A DNA stretch of 41,130 nucleotides. It comes from an uncultured Clostridia bacterium (lineage in GTDB: Bacteria > Bacillota > Clostridia > TANB77 > CAG-508). Positions 7,955-17,116 of this stretch are shown here, in pieces. Under the pieces are notes generated by a model. That model searched no databases. It saw nothing but the letters and a program-made list of their open reading frames with translations, and was not told the DNA's origin. The first letter of the stretch is position 1; the number at the start of each line of letters is the position of its first letter. The stretch is taken from positions 72,186 through 113,315 of the forward strand of contig CALXUT010000036.1 of assembly GCA_944391755.1 (NCBI GenBank), in the 5' to 3' direction. A program made the translations under genes and the position numbers.

Positions 7955-10354
7955 ATGGCAAAAAAAAGAAGTAAAGGAAAGAGAGCAAAAAAAAACTCAC
8001 CAGATTTAGGAGTAATTATTACAATTATATCTAGTATTTTATTAACAGTTTTAATATATACAGAATCAGGGTATATTGGAGTTGTACTAAGTGACTTTTT
8101 TGGTGGAATGTTTGGAATGATAAAATACATTTTACCAATAGGTTCTTTTGCTGTTGCCATAAAAATGGCATGTAAAGATGATGATGATTACATTTCTTCA
8201 AGAATTTTTCAATATACATTATTATTGATTTTTATAGCAGTTATACTTAGTGTATATCAAATATATGAAGGAAGTATAGATATAGATGAAAATATTTCTG
8301 ATATTGTAAAAACAGCATATCAACTAGGTGAAAACAATATAGGAGGAGGAGCATTAGGAACAATTGCGGCAGTACCATTATTTAAATTATTTGGGAAAAT
8401 AGGAACAATCATATTAAGTATAGGCGTATCCTTAATATTATTTGCTGTAACATTTGGAATTGACATATCTGGAATCATAAGCAATTGGATTCAATCTGGA
8501 GTAGATAAAAGAAAAGAAAAATATGAAGCAAAAATGTTAGCAAAAGAAGAGGCTGAAAAACAAAAAGAAGAAAAAAGAGCGAAAAATATTAAAGAAAATA
8601 GAAAAGCTTATTTAGAAATTGATGAACAAGAAGAAAAAGCACCAGAAGTTGAGCAAATAAAAATCAATTTAAATGGAAGAGCAATTGAAGAAGAAACAAA
8701 AGGAAAGAAGAAATTTAAACATGGAAAAGATGATTTAGTACCTCTAGGATTAGAAAATCCAAAATCAGAGCCAGATTTTATAGAAAAGAATTTATTCAAA
8801 CAAGAAGAGGAAAAGAAAGAAGAAAAAGTCAAAGAGGTATTACAATTAGAACATGCTGTTTCTGTGGAAGATGAACACTATGAATATCCACCAGTAGAAT
8901 TATTAAGTAAAGGTACGAAAAAAACAATAAAAGGTGGAGCAAAAGCATTAACAGATATTGCAACAAAACTTCAAAAAACATTATATAGTTTTGGGGTACA
9001 AGCAAAAGTAGAAAATGTATCAGTTGGACCTGCCATAACAAGATATGAATTAAAACCAGCAGAAGGAGTTCGAGTAAGCAAAATTGCAAATTTAGCGGAT
9101 GACATTGCATTAAACTTAGCAGCAGAAACGATAAGAATTGAAGCTCCAATACCTGGAAAACAAGCAGTTGGAATAGAGGTACCTAATACAGAAAAAGAAA
9201 CTGTACATTTTAGAGATGTAGTAGAAAGTGACGAATTTCAAAATAGTAAATCAAAATTAAGTGTAGCACTAGGAAAAGATGTTGCAGGAAGTATGGCAAT
9301 TGCAGATATAGCGAAAATGCCACATGCATTAATTGCTGGAGCAACAGGTTCAGGAAAGAGTGTATGTATCAATACCATCATAGCAAGTATTATATATAAA
9401 GCAAAACCAAGTGAAGTAAAATTTGTAATGGTAGATCCTAAAGTTGTAGAACTATCTGTATATAATGGAATACCACATTTGTTAATACCAGTAGTAACAG
9501 ATCCAAAAAAAGCTGCAGGAGCATTAGCATGGGCAGTACAAGAAATGGATAATCGATATAATTTATTTGCACAAAAAGGAGTTAGAGATTTAAAAGGATA
9601 TAATGCATTAGCTGAAAAGGAACAAACAGGGAAATTACCACAAATCGTCATTATTATTGATGAGTTAGCAGACTTAATGATGGTCGCAGCAAAAGAAGTA
9701 GAAGATTCCATCTGTAGATTAGCACAAAAAGCTAGAGCAGCAGGAATGCACTTGATTATCGCAACACAAAGACCATCTGTAGATGTTATCACAGGAATCA
9801 TAAAAGCAAATATTCCATCAAGAATAGCATTTGCAGTATCTTCACAAGTAGACTCAAGAACAATATTAGACCAAGTTGGTGCAGAAAAATTACTAGGAAA
9901 AGGAGATATGCTTTTCTATCCATCAGGAGCACCAAAACCAACTAGAATTCAAGGCGCATTTGTATCTGATGAAGAAGTAGAAAAAATCGTATCATTTGTT
10001 AAAACAAATGGAGAAGCAAAATACAGTGAAGATATTTTAGAAAGTATAGAAAATAGCAATAAGCCAGAAAAAGAACCAAGTGAAAAAGGTGGAAAAGACA
10101 ATGATGACAACACAGACGAACACTTAATGGATGCGATAGAATTAGTTATTGAAACTGGACAAGCATCAACATCATTTATACAAAGAAGGTTTAATGTAGG
10201 ATATGCAAGAGCTGGAAGAATTATAGACCAGATGGAAGAAAGAGGTATCATCTCAGGCTATCAAGGAAGTAAACCAAGACAAGTACTGATGTCAAAAGAA
10301 AGATGGGCAGAACTAAAGATGGGAACAAGCCCAGGAGAAGGAACAGAAGAATAA
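7955..10354 (+). CDS. ftsK: DNA translocase FtsK/SpoIIIE
   Basis: This hexameric ATPase pumps chromosomal DNA through the division or sporulation septum. The N-terminus has four membrane segments (about residues 20-170). A charged linker leads to the alpha and beta motor domains, with Walker A AGATGSGKS near residue 460 and Walker B IIIDELADLMM near 565. A C-terminal gamma winged helix (about 725-785, QRRFNVGYARAGRIIDQM) reads DNA polarity. The length of 799 residues fits the SpoIIIE/FtsK group. GGAAG precedes the ATG. A terminator stands directly upstream with no room for a promoter, so expression needs read-through or a promoter inside the previous gene. Confidence 0.97.
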   Translation: MAKKRSKGKRAKKNSPDLGVIITIISSILLTVLIYTESGYIGVVLSDFFGGMFGMIKYILPIGSFAVAIKMACKDDDDYISSRIFQYTLLLIFIAVILSVYQIYEGSIDIDENISDIVKTAYQLGENNIGGGALGTIAAVPLFKLFGKIGTIILSIGVSLILFAVTFGIDISGIISNWIQSGVDKRKEKYEAKMLAKEEAEKQKEEKRAKNIKENRKAYLEIDEQEEKAPEVEQIKINLNGRAIEEETKGKKKFKHGKDDLVPLGLENPKSEPDFIEKNLFKQEEEKKEEKVKEVLQLEHAVSVEDEHYEYPPVELLSKGTKKTIKGGAKALTDIATKLQKTLYSFGVQAKVENVSVGPAITRYELKPAEGVRVSKIANLADDIALNLAAETIRIEAPIPGKQAVGIEVPNTEKETVHFRDVVESDEFQNSKSKLSVALGKDVAGSMAIADIAKMPHALIAGATGSGKSVCINTIIASIIYKAKPSEVKFVMVDPKVVELSVYNGIPHLLIPVVTDPKKAAGALAWAVQEMDNRYNLFAQKGVRDLKGYNALAEKEQTGKLPQIVIIIDELADLMMVAAKEVEDSICRLAQKARAAGMHLIIATQRPSVDVITGIIKANIPSRIAFAVSSQVDSRTILDQVGAEKLLGKGDMLFYPSGAPKPTRIQGAFVSDEEVEKIVSFVKTNGEAKYSEDILESIENSNKPEKEPSEKGGKDNDDNTDEHLMDAIELVIETGQASTSFIQRRFNVGYARAGRIIDQMEERGIISGYQGSKPRQVLMSKERWAELKMGTSPGEGTEE

Positions 10355-10360
10355 ATTTTT

Positions 10361-10423
10361 TTATCGCGAACTTTGGGGACGGACCTTTTTGTTCGCGATA
10401 AGGACCGTCCTAAAAGTTCGCGA
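10361..10423 (+). repeat. G+C-rich palindromic element, GGACGG type, copy 1
   Basis: The outer arms TCGCGAACTTT and AAAGTTCGCGA flank GGGACGGACC and GGACCGTCC, giving an imperfect palindrome. A second, exclusive pairing is possible between TTATCGCGAAC (10361-10371) and GTTCGCGATAA (10391-10401). The element fills the ftsK intergenic space and ends at the AGGAGG of the next gene. It is far richer in G+C than its surroundings and shares its core words with the element at 13618-13693. It resembles REP-type repeats. Confidence 0.8.
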
Positions 10424-10433
10424 AGGAGGAGAT

Positions 10434-11960
10434 ATGTTAGAAAAATTCATAAAAAAAGATAGAAACGAAGAATTAGAACAAATTCTTGATGAGAAAAACA
10501 TAGAAGAACAAGCAAAAAATCTTCTCCAGGGTATTTTATATAAAGTGGAGGTATCTTATAAAGATTATAAAAAAACAAAAATAACCAAAATTACCAAAGA
10601 TCAATATATAGAAGAAATCTTAAGAGACATACACAGAAAATGTAATCAAATAAAAATAGTGAAACCTACACAAAAAATAGAAAGTGAAGAGATACAAGAA
10701 GCATTAGAAAAAAATAAGTTTTATATACAAGATGGTAATATAATGAGTTATCCTATGGAAAAAAAACTATTATATGCGATAGAAAAAGTTTCAAACAATA
10801 AAAAAATTGTAAATAGTAAATATGGAACACTAACGAATGCATTATCAAACCTAATAAATACAGGAAAAAATATTGATAGAATTGAGCCTTTAAGAGATTT
10901 TAATGGCTGGTCATGGACTACTTTAAAAAACGAAATTGAAAATATAAGGGCTAATTTAGTATATCAAACAATAAGAATATTATTAGGAGAGGACTTTTTG
11001 GATAGCTGGTGCCAAGATACTGACGGTATTATTGATTACGTACAAGTCTTAAAAGAAGAATTAAGTAAAAAATATGGAGAAGATCTTTCTAATCAGTTTT
11101 TTGAAAAACTTGAACAAATTGCAATTATCAATGAAAGTGAAGAAAATCCAAATTTTAAAAATGAAATTATTACATTACTAAATAATATAGATAAAAAAAT
11201 TGAACTATTTATGAATACGAAAGAAAATATACAAAATATAACTGAAAACAAAAAACAAGCAAGCAAAGAGATAAAGAATATAGAAAAAATTTTGAGTCAG
11301 GAATCAAGAATAAAACAAGAATATGAAAGAATAAACTCAAAAGCAGATTTGAAGCATAAAATATTCAGTATAAAAGTTTTAAAACAAAAACTAAGTGATA
11401 GAAAGCAACAATTATTAAATGAAATTGAAGAAAGTAATTATCTTTTAAATCCTTCAAACTATTTAAACGAAAAAAATAAGTTAATAAAGCAGAAAGAAAA
11501 TTTAAATGTCATAAATTATGATGAAGAGCAAAAAGAAAAAGTTTTAATAGAATTCGAAAATTTATTTTTAGAATGTTTTCATATACAAATAGATAAAGAA
11601 ACAGAAATAGATGATATTTCAAAAAATATATATAAATTTAGATATTTTATGTGTTTACCATTTAATTCACAAAAAAATATTAAAGATGTTATAGAATTAG
11701 ATGAATTTGTTAAAAAGGTAGAGAAAAAATTAATTAATATAGCTATAGAGAAAAAAGTAATAGTAAATGTACCATTTGAAATAATGGAACATGTTTTTAA
11801 AACAAGAATCATCATATTAGAAGAGTTGTATTATAAAATTACTACAGAATTTGAAAAATATTATGTACAAATTTTTGATGAAAATATTTCAGAGGAAAAA
11901 TTTGAAATACAACCAAAAGAAAAGACAAAGATAAATAAAAAAATAAAAATATTTATTTAA
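10434..11960 (+). CDS. Large coiled-coil protein of unknown function
   Basis: The 508-residue soluble protein is rich in Lys, Glu, Asn and Ile. It has an N-terminal helical region, a segment with tryptophans (DFNGWSWTTLKNEIENIR) near residue 155, and a long coiled coil from about 245 to 355. I see no membrane segment and no catalytic or nucleotide-binding motif, and I do not recognise the family. The ATG at 10434 is chosen because AGGAGG lies 5 bases upstream; an in-frame TTG at 10389 falls inside the palindromic element. It starts right after that element and is followed 12 bases later by the nuclease gene. Confidence 0.8.
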   Translation: MLEKFIKKDRNEELEQILDEKNIEEQAKNLLQGILYKVEVSYKDYKKTKITKITKDQYIEEILRDIHRKCNQIKIVKPTQKIESEEIQEALEKNKFYIQDGNIMSYPMEKKLLYAIEKVSNNKKIVNSKYGTLTNALSNLINTGKNIDRIEPLRDFNGWSWTTLKNEIENIRANLVYQTIRILLGEDFLDSWCQDTDGIIDYVQVLKEELSKKYGEDLSNQFFEKLEQIAIINESEENPNFKNEIITLLNNIDKKIELFMNTKENIQNITENKKQASKEIKNIEKILSQESRIKQEYERINSKADLKHKIFSIKVLKQKLSDRKQQLLNEIEESNYLLNPSNYLNEKNKLIKQKENLNVINYDEEQKEKVLIEFENLFLECFHIQIDKETEIDDISKNIYKFRYFMCLPFNSQKNIKDVIELDEFVKKVEKKLINIAIEKKVIVNVPFEIMEHVFKTRIIILEELYYKITTEFEKYYVQIFDENISEEKFEIQPKEKTKINKKIKIFI

Positions 11961-11971
11961 AGGAGATACTT

Positions 11972-13615
11972 ATGAGAATAACTTTTTTAGGAGCTACAAA
12001 AATTGTAACAGGCTCAAACTTCTTAGTAGAAGCAGCAGGAAAAAAGTTTTTAGTGGACTGTGGAATGTTTCAAGGTAAAGCGGATTTAGAAATGGAAAAT
12101 TATAGACCATTTGAATTTAATCCAGCAGATATAGATTTTATGCTCTTAACACATGCTCATATAGACCACTCTGGAAGAATACCAAAATTATACAATGAAG
12201 GTTTTAAAAATCCAGTATATGCGCATAAAGCAACCTGTGATTTATGTGGAATCATGTTACCAGATAGTGGACATATTCAAGAAATGGAAGCAGAATGGAA
12301 AAATAAAAAAAGAGAAAGAAAAGGAGAGCAAACATATCCACCATTATACACAGCAGAAGATGCTATCAATTGTCTTGAACTATTCATACCTGTAAAATAT
12401 GATGAAATTATACAAGTAGATGAAAATATTTATGTCAGATTTAATGATGCAGGACATATGCTAGGTTCTAGTATCATAGAAGTTTGGGCAACAGAAGATG
12501 GAAAAGAAACAAAAGCAGTATTTTCAGGAGACATAGGAAATAATGATATACCATTATTAGATTCTCCAACAATGATAGAAAGTTGTGATTATTTAGTAAT
12601 GGAATCTACCTATGGAAGTAGACTTCATATGAGAAATGATGAAAAGGCACAGATGTTCTTAAATATCGTATCAGAAACAATAGATAATGGAGGAACGGTT
12701 GTAATACCATCATTTGCTGTTGGAAGAACACAAGAAATTCTATATGAACTAAATAAAATAAAACAAAATACAGATGATGAGGAATTTAAAAGAAAATACA
12801 AAACTTTAATGAAAGTACCGGTATATGTTGACAGTCCATTAGCAATATCTGCAACAGAAATTTTCAAACAAAACATGGATTTATTTGAAGATGAAATACA
12901 AGAAGAAATTGAAAACGGAGATAATCCATTGGAATTTAAAGGTTTGAAATTTACACGAACAGCTGATGAATCAAAAGCATTAAACGAAAGCCAAGAGCCA
13001 TCTATTATCATATCTGCAAGTGGTATGTGTGATGTAGGAAGAATTAAACATCATTTAAAGCACAATATTTGGAATCCAAAGAGTACAATATTATTTGTAG
13101 GATATCAAGCACCAGGCACACTTGGATATTCTATTGTAAATGGAGCAAAAAAAGTAACCATATTTGGTGAAGAATTTGCTGTAAATGCAAGAATAGAATA
13201 TATAGAAGGATATTCTGGTCATGCAGACCAAGAATGGCTAATGAATTTTGTTTACTCATTTATATCAAAACCAAAACATATTTTTTTAGTACATGGTGAA
13301 CAAGAATCTGCTGAAGTATTAAGGAATAAAATACTTGAAGAAACAGGAATAGGTGTATCTATACCAGAATTTGGAGAAACTTATGAATTAAGTGAAGAAT
13401 TAAGAATTGTAAACAAAATAATAACCAAGAAATCAAATACAATTAGACAAGAAATATTAAGTAGACTAGATAAATTACAAAGTGAAATGCAAGATATGCA
13501 AACATTCGTAAAAGAAGATGTTGATGATATCCATCTAAGAGATGAAGATATGTTTAGAATAAATGAAAAGATAAAAGACTTAGAAAAACAAATATTAAAT
13601 ATAATTGAGGGATAA
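11972..13615 (+). CDS. Beta-CASP metallo-beta-lactamase-fold nuclease
   Basis: This family (YSH1/CPSF-73 type) cleaves or trims RNA in a zinc-dependent active site. Visible motifs are LTHAHIDHSGRIP (about residues 58-70), DAGHMLGSS, FSGDIGNND, the beta-CASP segment with IPSFAVGRTQEILYEL and ISASGMCDVGRIKHHL, then EGYSGHADQ and FLVHGE. The C-terminal 60 residues form a coiled coil not usual for the core family. The length is 547 residues. AAAGGAGA precedes the ATG. An RNA exonuclease or endonuclease role is expected from the family; the substrate is unknown. Confidence 0.93.
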   Translation: MRITFLGATKIVTGSNFLVEAAGKKFLVDCGMFQGKADLEMENYRPFEFNPADIDFMLLTHAHIDHSGRIPKLYNEGFKNPVYAHKATCDLCGIMLPDSGHIQEMEAEWKNKKRERKGEQTYPPLYTAEDAINCLELFIPVKYDEIIQVDENIYVRFNDAGHMLGSSIIEVWATEDGKETKAVFSGDIGNNDIPLLDSPTMIESCDYLVMESTYGSRLHMRNDEKAQMFLNIVSETIDNGGTVVIPSFAVGRTQEILYELNKIKQNTDDEEFKRKYKTLMKVPVYVDSPLAISATEIFKQNMDLFEDEIQEEIENGDNPLEFKGLKFTRTADESKALNESQEPSIIISASGMCDVGRIKHHLKHNIWNPKSTILFVGYQAPGTLGYSIVNGAKKVTIFGEEFAVNARIEYIEGYSGHADQEWLMNFVYSFISKPKHIFLVHGEQESAEVLRNKILEETGIGVSIPEFGETYELSEELRIVNKIITKKSNTIRQEILSRLDKLQSEMQDMQTFVKEDVDDIHLRDEDMFRINEKIKDLEKQILNIIEG

Positions 13616-13617
13616 AG

Positions 13618-13693
13618 TGGGGACGGTCCTTAACGCGGACAAAAAGGTCCGTCCTTAAAGTCCGAGCTAAGGACCGTCCCTAAAGTTCGAGGA
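13618..13693 (+). repeat. G+C-rich palindromic element, GGACGG type, copy 2
   Basis: GGGACGGTCCTTA (from 13619) is the exact reverse complement of TAAGGACCGTCCC (13668-13680). Between them GCGGAC-AAAAA-GGTCCGTCC adds a further GGACC hairpin. The element fills the gap between the nuclease and glucoamylase genes and its end merges with the ribosome site GGAAAGG. It shares GGACGG, AAGGACCGTCC and AAAGTTCG words with copy 1. Confidence 0.8.
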
Positions 13694-13705
13694 AAGGAAT
13701 TTAAA

Positions 13706-15598
13706 ATGGAAAAATACCTAAATGAAGCAATAATAGGAAATAAAAATATGCTAGTTACATTTTCAGCGAAAGGTGAGATGTTACGATTATCATATCCGAA
13801 TAAAGATAATAGGCAATATTTAAAATTTTTTCACGCAGGAGTGAAAGTAAATGATTCTGATTTAATATATTTACATAATGATGTCAATAATACATATTTA
13901 CAATATTATGATACAGATACAAATATATTGAATACAGAAATAACAAATACATATTTTAATCTAAAGATATTGCAAACAGATTTTGCTGCAATAAAAGAAG
14001 ATGTATTAGTTAAAAAATATACTTTTATAAACGATGGAAATATTGAATTAGATGTTAAATTTTTAATACATTCAGAATTATTATCTGATCAAAACAATTT
14101 TGTTAGTGCTATGAGAATTGATACAGGAATGATACAGTATGCACATGATTTTTCCGTAGCTACATTTTCTAAACAAAAATTATTAAGTCATCAAATAAAT
14201 GGAAGTAACAATACAATACATTCTGGTCAAATAGGTGGCAAGGACTATATAGGAATGTCACAAGATTCTAGTATAAGTTATGATATTGGAAAAATAAATC
14301 CTGGAGAAAAAGCAGAAATTGAAATATGTGTATTAATAGATGAAAACAAAAAAACGATGCAAGCTGTTGAAGACGAAGTAGAGAGAATAAAAAAAGTAGA
14401 TTTTGATAAAGAATATGTACATGTTAAGTCTTATTGGAGAAAATATGTTAAAGAACATAATGGATTGGATTTAAAAGAACCAACGAATAGTTATGAAGAG
14501 AAAATACAAGATATATATAGAAGAAGCATTTTATTATTTCCACTACTTACAAATCAATCTACAGGTGGAATCATAGCGGCTCCAGAAGTTGATGAAGATT
14601 TAACACAATGTGGAAGGTATGCATATTGTTGGACAAGAGATGCTGTATTTATCACAAGAGCATTGGATATATTAAAAATGAACAAAGAAGCAGAGAAATT
14701 TTATAGTAGTTTTTGTAAAATGACGCAAAGTAAAAATGGAATGTGGGAACAACGCTTTTATACAGATGGAAAATTAGCTCCATGTTGGGGATATCAAATT
14801 GATGAAACAGCAAGTGTTGTATATGGCGTATATACACATTATGAGTATACGAAAAATGAGGAGTTTTTAAAATCTAATTTACATATGTGTGAAAAAGCAG
14901 TAGACTTTTTGAAAAAATACATGAAAGACTTATTGAATAATACAGGAATATATCATGTAAGTTATGATGTATGGGAAATGTATGAAGGTACGCATTTATA
15001 TTCTCTAGCTAGTATATTTGCTGCATTTGACTCTATGATAAAAATATATAATGTTTTAGGAAAAAATGTATCTGATTTTGAGAACAATAGGCTGAAAGAA
15101 GAAAAAATTCATAAAAATATAGATGAATTATCAAAATTACAAATTGAAATTAAAAAATATATTGAAGAAAATTTATATGATGATAATAGAAAATCATATG
15201 TCAGAAATACAGATGATAAAAGAATAGATATAAGCTTATTAGGTGCAATTGTCCCATTTAATCTATTTTCACCAAAGGAAAAGAAAGTATTAAATACAAT
15301 TGATAATATTAATTTAACACTTAGAACCTATACAGGTGGTTATCAAAGATTTGAATATGATCATTATAGAAATGGTGCACCTTGGGTAATTGCTAATTTA
15401 TGGATGACATTATATTACTTAGAAAATGGTGAAAAGAAAAAAGCCAAAGAAACATTTGATTTTGTCTTAAAAACTGCTGGTAAACATAGTTTATTAGGGG
15501 AACAAATTGATAATAATACATTAAAACCAAATTGGGTAATAGGATTAGGATGGTCACATGCAATGTTTATAATTGTATTAGAAAAACTTGGAAAATAA
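13706..15598 (+). CDS. Glycoside hydrolase family 15 (glucoamylase/glucodextranase-like)
   Basis: GH15 enzymes release glucose from the non-reducing ends of alpha-glucans. The N-terminal 230 residues form a beta-sandwich. The (alpha/alpha)6 barrel follows, with YCWTRDAVF near residue 306, QIDETASVVYG near 363 (likely catalytic acid region), DVWEMYEGTHLYSLAS near 418 and GLGWSHAMF near 613. No signal peptide is seen, so the enzyme is probably cytoplasmic and may act on glycogen or imported maltodextrin. The length of 630 residues is usual. It starts right after a palindromic element that supplies its 5' end, and a symmetric terminator follows. Confidence 0.92.
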   Translation: MEKYLNEAIIGNKNMLVTFSAKGEMLRLSYPNKDNRQYLKFFHAGVKVNDSDLIYLHNDVNNTYLQYYDTDTNILNTEITNTYFNLKILQTDFAAIKEDVLVKKYTFINDGNIELDVKFLIHSELLSDQNNFVSAMRIDTGMIQYAHDFSVATFSKQKLLSHQINGSNNTIHSGQIGGKDYIGMSQDSSISYDIGKINPGEKAEIEICVLIDENKKTMQAVEDEVERIKKVDFDKEYVHVKSYWRKYVKEHNGLDLKEPTNSYEEKIQDIYRRSILLFPLLTNQSTGGIIAAPEVDEDLTQCGRYAYCWTRDAVFITRALDILKMNKEAEKFYSSFCKMTQSKNGMWEQRFYTDGKLAPCWGYQIDETASVVYGVYTHYEYTKNEEFLKSNLHMCEKAVDFLKKYMKDLLNNTGIYHVSYDVWEMYEGTHLYSLASIFAAFDSMIKIYNVLGKNVSDFENNRLKEEKIHKNIDELSKLQIEIKKYIEENLYDDNRKSYVRNTDDKRIDISLLGAIVPFNLFSPKEKKVLNTIDNINLTLRTYTGGYQRFEYDHYRNGAPWVIANLWMTLYYLENGEKKKAKETFDFVLKTAGKHSLLGEQIDNNTLKPNWVIGLGWSHAMFIIVLEKLGK

Positions 15599-15608
15599 AA
15601 GGAAATAT

Positions 15609-15652
15609 ATATAAAAAGAACTAACAATAAAATTAGTTAGTTCTTTTTATAT
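15609..15652 (+). terminator. Terminator of the glucoamylase gene
   Basis: A 17-bp perfect stem (15609-15625 with 15636-15652) contains AAAAAGAACTAAC and its complement, with T-rich ends in both orientations. Confidence 0.85.
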
Positions 15653-15684
15653 GATAAGAATGAAATAAAAATTTTTTTAAATAG

Positions 15685-15713
15685 TTAACAAATTAAAGAA
15701 ATTATAATATAAT
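15685..15713 (+). promoter_or_regulatory. Sigma-A promoter of aspartokinase
   Basis: TTAACA (15685-15690) and a perfect TATAAT (15708-15713) are separated by 17 bases. The leader of about 60 bases has one small hairpin (AAGCAT/ATGCTT) and no lysine riboswitch. Confidence 0.8.
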
Positions 15714-15781
15714 AGTATACACATATAAGCATAATCTATAATTAGATAATGCTTTTCAATTATTTAAAGGTGTGAAGACAT

Positions 15782-16963
15782 ATGAGCACAGTTATACTTA
15801 AATTCGGAGGAAGCTCTGTAGCAGACAATATCAGGCTAAATATTGTCGCAGAAAAAATTATTAGCCTAAAGGAGGAATTTGATAATATAGTCGTTGTTGT
15901 ATCTGCACAAGGAAAAACAACAGACAAACTATTAAAAGAAGCACAAGAATTATCTGCAATCCCAAATGAAAGAGAAGTGGATATGTTAATATCCACAGGC
16001 GAACAGATAACAGCAGCAAAGCTAAGTATATTATTAAATCGAAAAGGACATAAAACAATATCATTAACAGGATGGCAAGCAGGCATATATACAAACAATG
16101 TACATAAAAGTGCTAAAATTGAACAAATTTGTCCAGACAAAATTATTAAAGAGTTAGAAAAAGGAAATATTGTAGTAGTTGCAGGTTTTCAAGGGATAAA
16201 TGAGGAAAATGAAATTACGACATTAGGTAGAGGCGGTTCTGATACTACAGCAGTAGCGCTTCAAGCAGCACTTAATGCAGACAAATGCTATATATTTTCA
16301 GATGTAGATGGAATTTATTCAGCAGATCCGAATATGATAAAAGTTGCAAAAAAACTAAGCGAAATATCTTTTGATGAAATGCAAGAGATAGCTGATGCAG
16401 GAGCAAAAGTGTTACATAATAGGTGTATACAAATAGGAAATAAGTTCAATTGTAATATAGTTGCAAAATCAACTTTTTCTGATAATGGAGGAACGATTAT
16501 TTGTAAAAAAATTGAAAACAGCGAAGTAAAAGGCATCGTGAAAAATGATAAATTAGTGAAAATCAAAATAGTAGGAGATATCCACAAAACAGATAAAGTA
16601 ATCGAAATCTATCAAAAACTATTAAATGAAAATAGCATACCAGAATATTTTCATAATACGGAGCAAGAAAAAATGAATTTAGAATTAAGAGTTACAAAAG
16701 CCGAAAGTGAAAAAGTGCTAGAATTATTAGAAACTAAATATCCAGAGTATGATGTCACACAAAGTGAAATGATAAAATTGAGTATTGTTGGCTATGCAAT
16801 TACACAGGATAATAAGGTATTAAATAAAGTTATCCATATTTTACAACAAAATAAAATAGAAGTATTAGACATCAATTTAACACAATCAAAGATAGAAATA
16901 GTATTAGAAAAAGATATAGAAAATCGTATATTAGAAGAACTACATAGAGAGTTAATAAATTAA
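15782..16963 (+). CDS. lysC: Aspartokinase
   Basis: Aspartokinase phosphorylates aspartate as the first step to lysine, threonine, methionine and diaminopimelate. Signatures are KFGGSSVAD at residues 7-15, STGEQITAAKLS near 63 and GRGGSDTTAVALQAAL near 149. Two ACT-type regulatory domains follow from about residue 245, so feedback inhibition is likely. The length of 393 residues fits a monofunctional enzyme. Its own promoter and a shared terminator define a single-gene unit. The next gene, convergent, encodes aspartate-semialdehyde dehydrogenase, a later step of the same pathway. The paralogue name (lysC, dapG or thrA type) cannot be settled from sequence alone. Confidence 0.95.
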   Translation: MSTVILKFGGSSVADNIRLNIVAEKIISLKEEFDNIVVVVSAQGKTTDKLLKEAQELSAIPNEREVDMLISTGEQITAAKLSILLNRKGHKTISLTGWQAGIYTNNVHKSAKIEQICPDKIIKELEKGNIVVVAGFQGINEENEITTLGRGGSDTTAVALQAALNADKCYIFSDVDGIYSADPNMIKVAKKLSEISFDEMQEIADAGAKVLHNRCIQIGNKFNCNIVAKSTFSDNGGTIICKKIENSEVKGIVKNDKLVKIKIVGDIHKTDKVIEIYQKLLNENSIPEYFHNTEQEKMNLELRVTKAESEKVLELLETKYPEYDVTQSEMIKLSIVGYAITQDNKVLNKVIHILQQNKIEVLDINLTQSKIEIVLEKDIENRILEELHRELIN

Positions 16964-16977
16964 TTAGCAGTAAAAAT

Positions 16978-17056
16978 AAATATCGATTAAGGACAAATTT
17001 CAAATATAGCATAACAATAGTGTTACAAAAATTTGGAAAAGCCTAATCGATATTTT
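16978..17056 (+). terminator. Nested bidirectional terminator between aspartokinase and asd
   Basis: AAATATCGATTA(A)GG at 16978-16992 pairs with CCTAATCGATATTT at 17042-17055. Two inner stems are nested inside: CAAATTT/AAATTTG and TAACA/TGTTA. T-rich stretches follow on both strands, so it can end both convergent genes. Confidence 0.8.
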
Positions 17057-17116
17057 TGTTTTTATACAATAATTGTTGGAACTTGGAGAGTTTCTCCTTG
17101 CAGTCAAAAATGCAAA

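Noticed and set aside
15714-15781. Lysine riboswitch before aspartokinase.
   Set aside because: The leader is only about 60 bases with one small hairpin, too short for the lysine aptamer.
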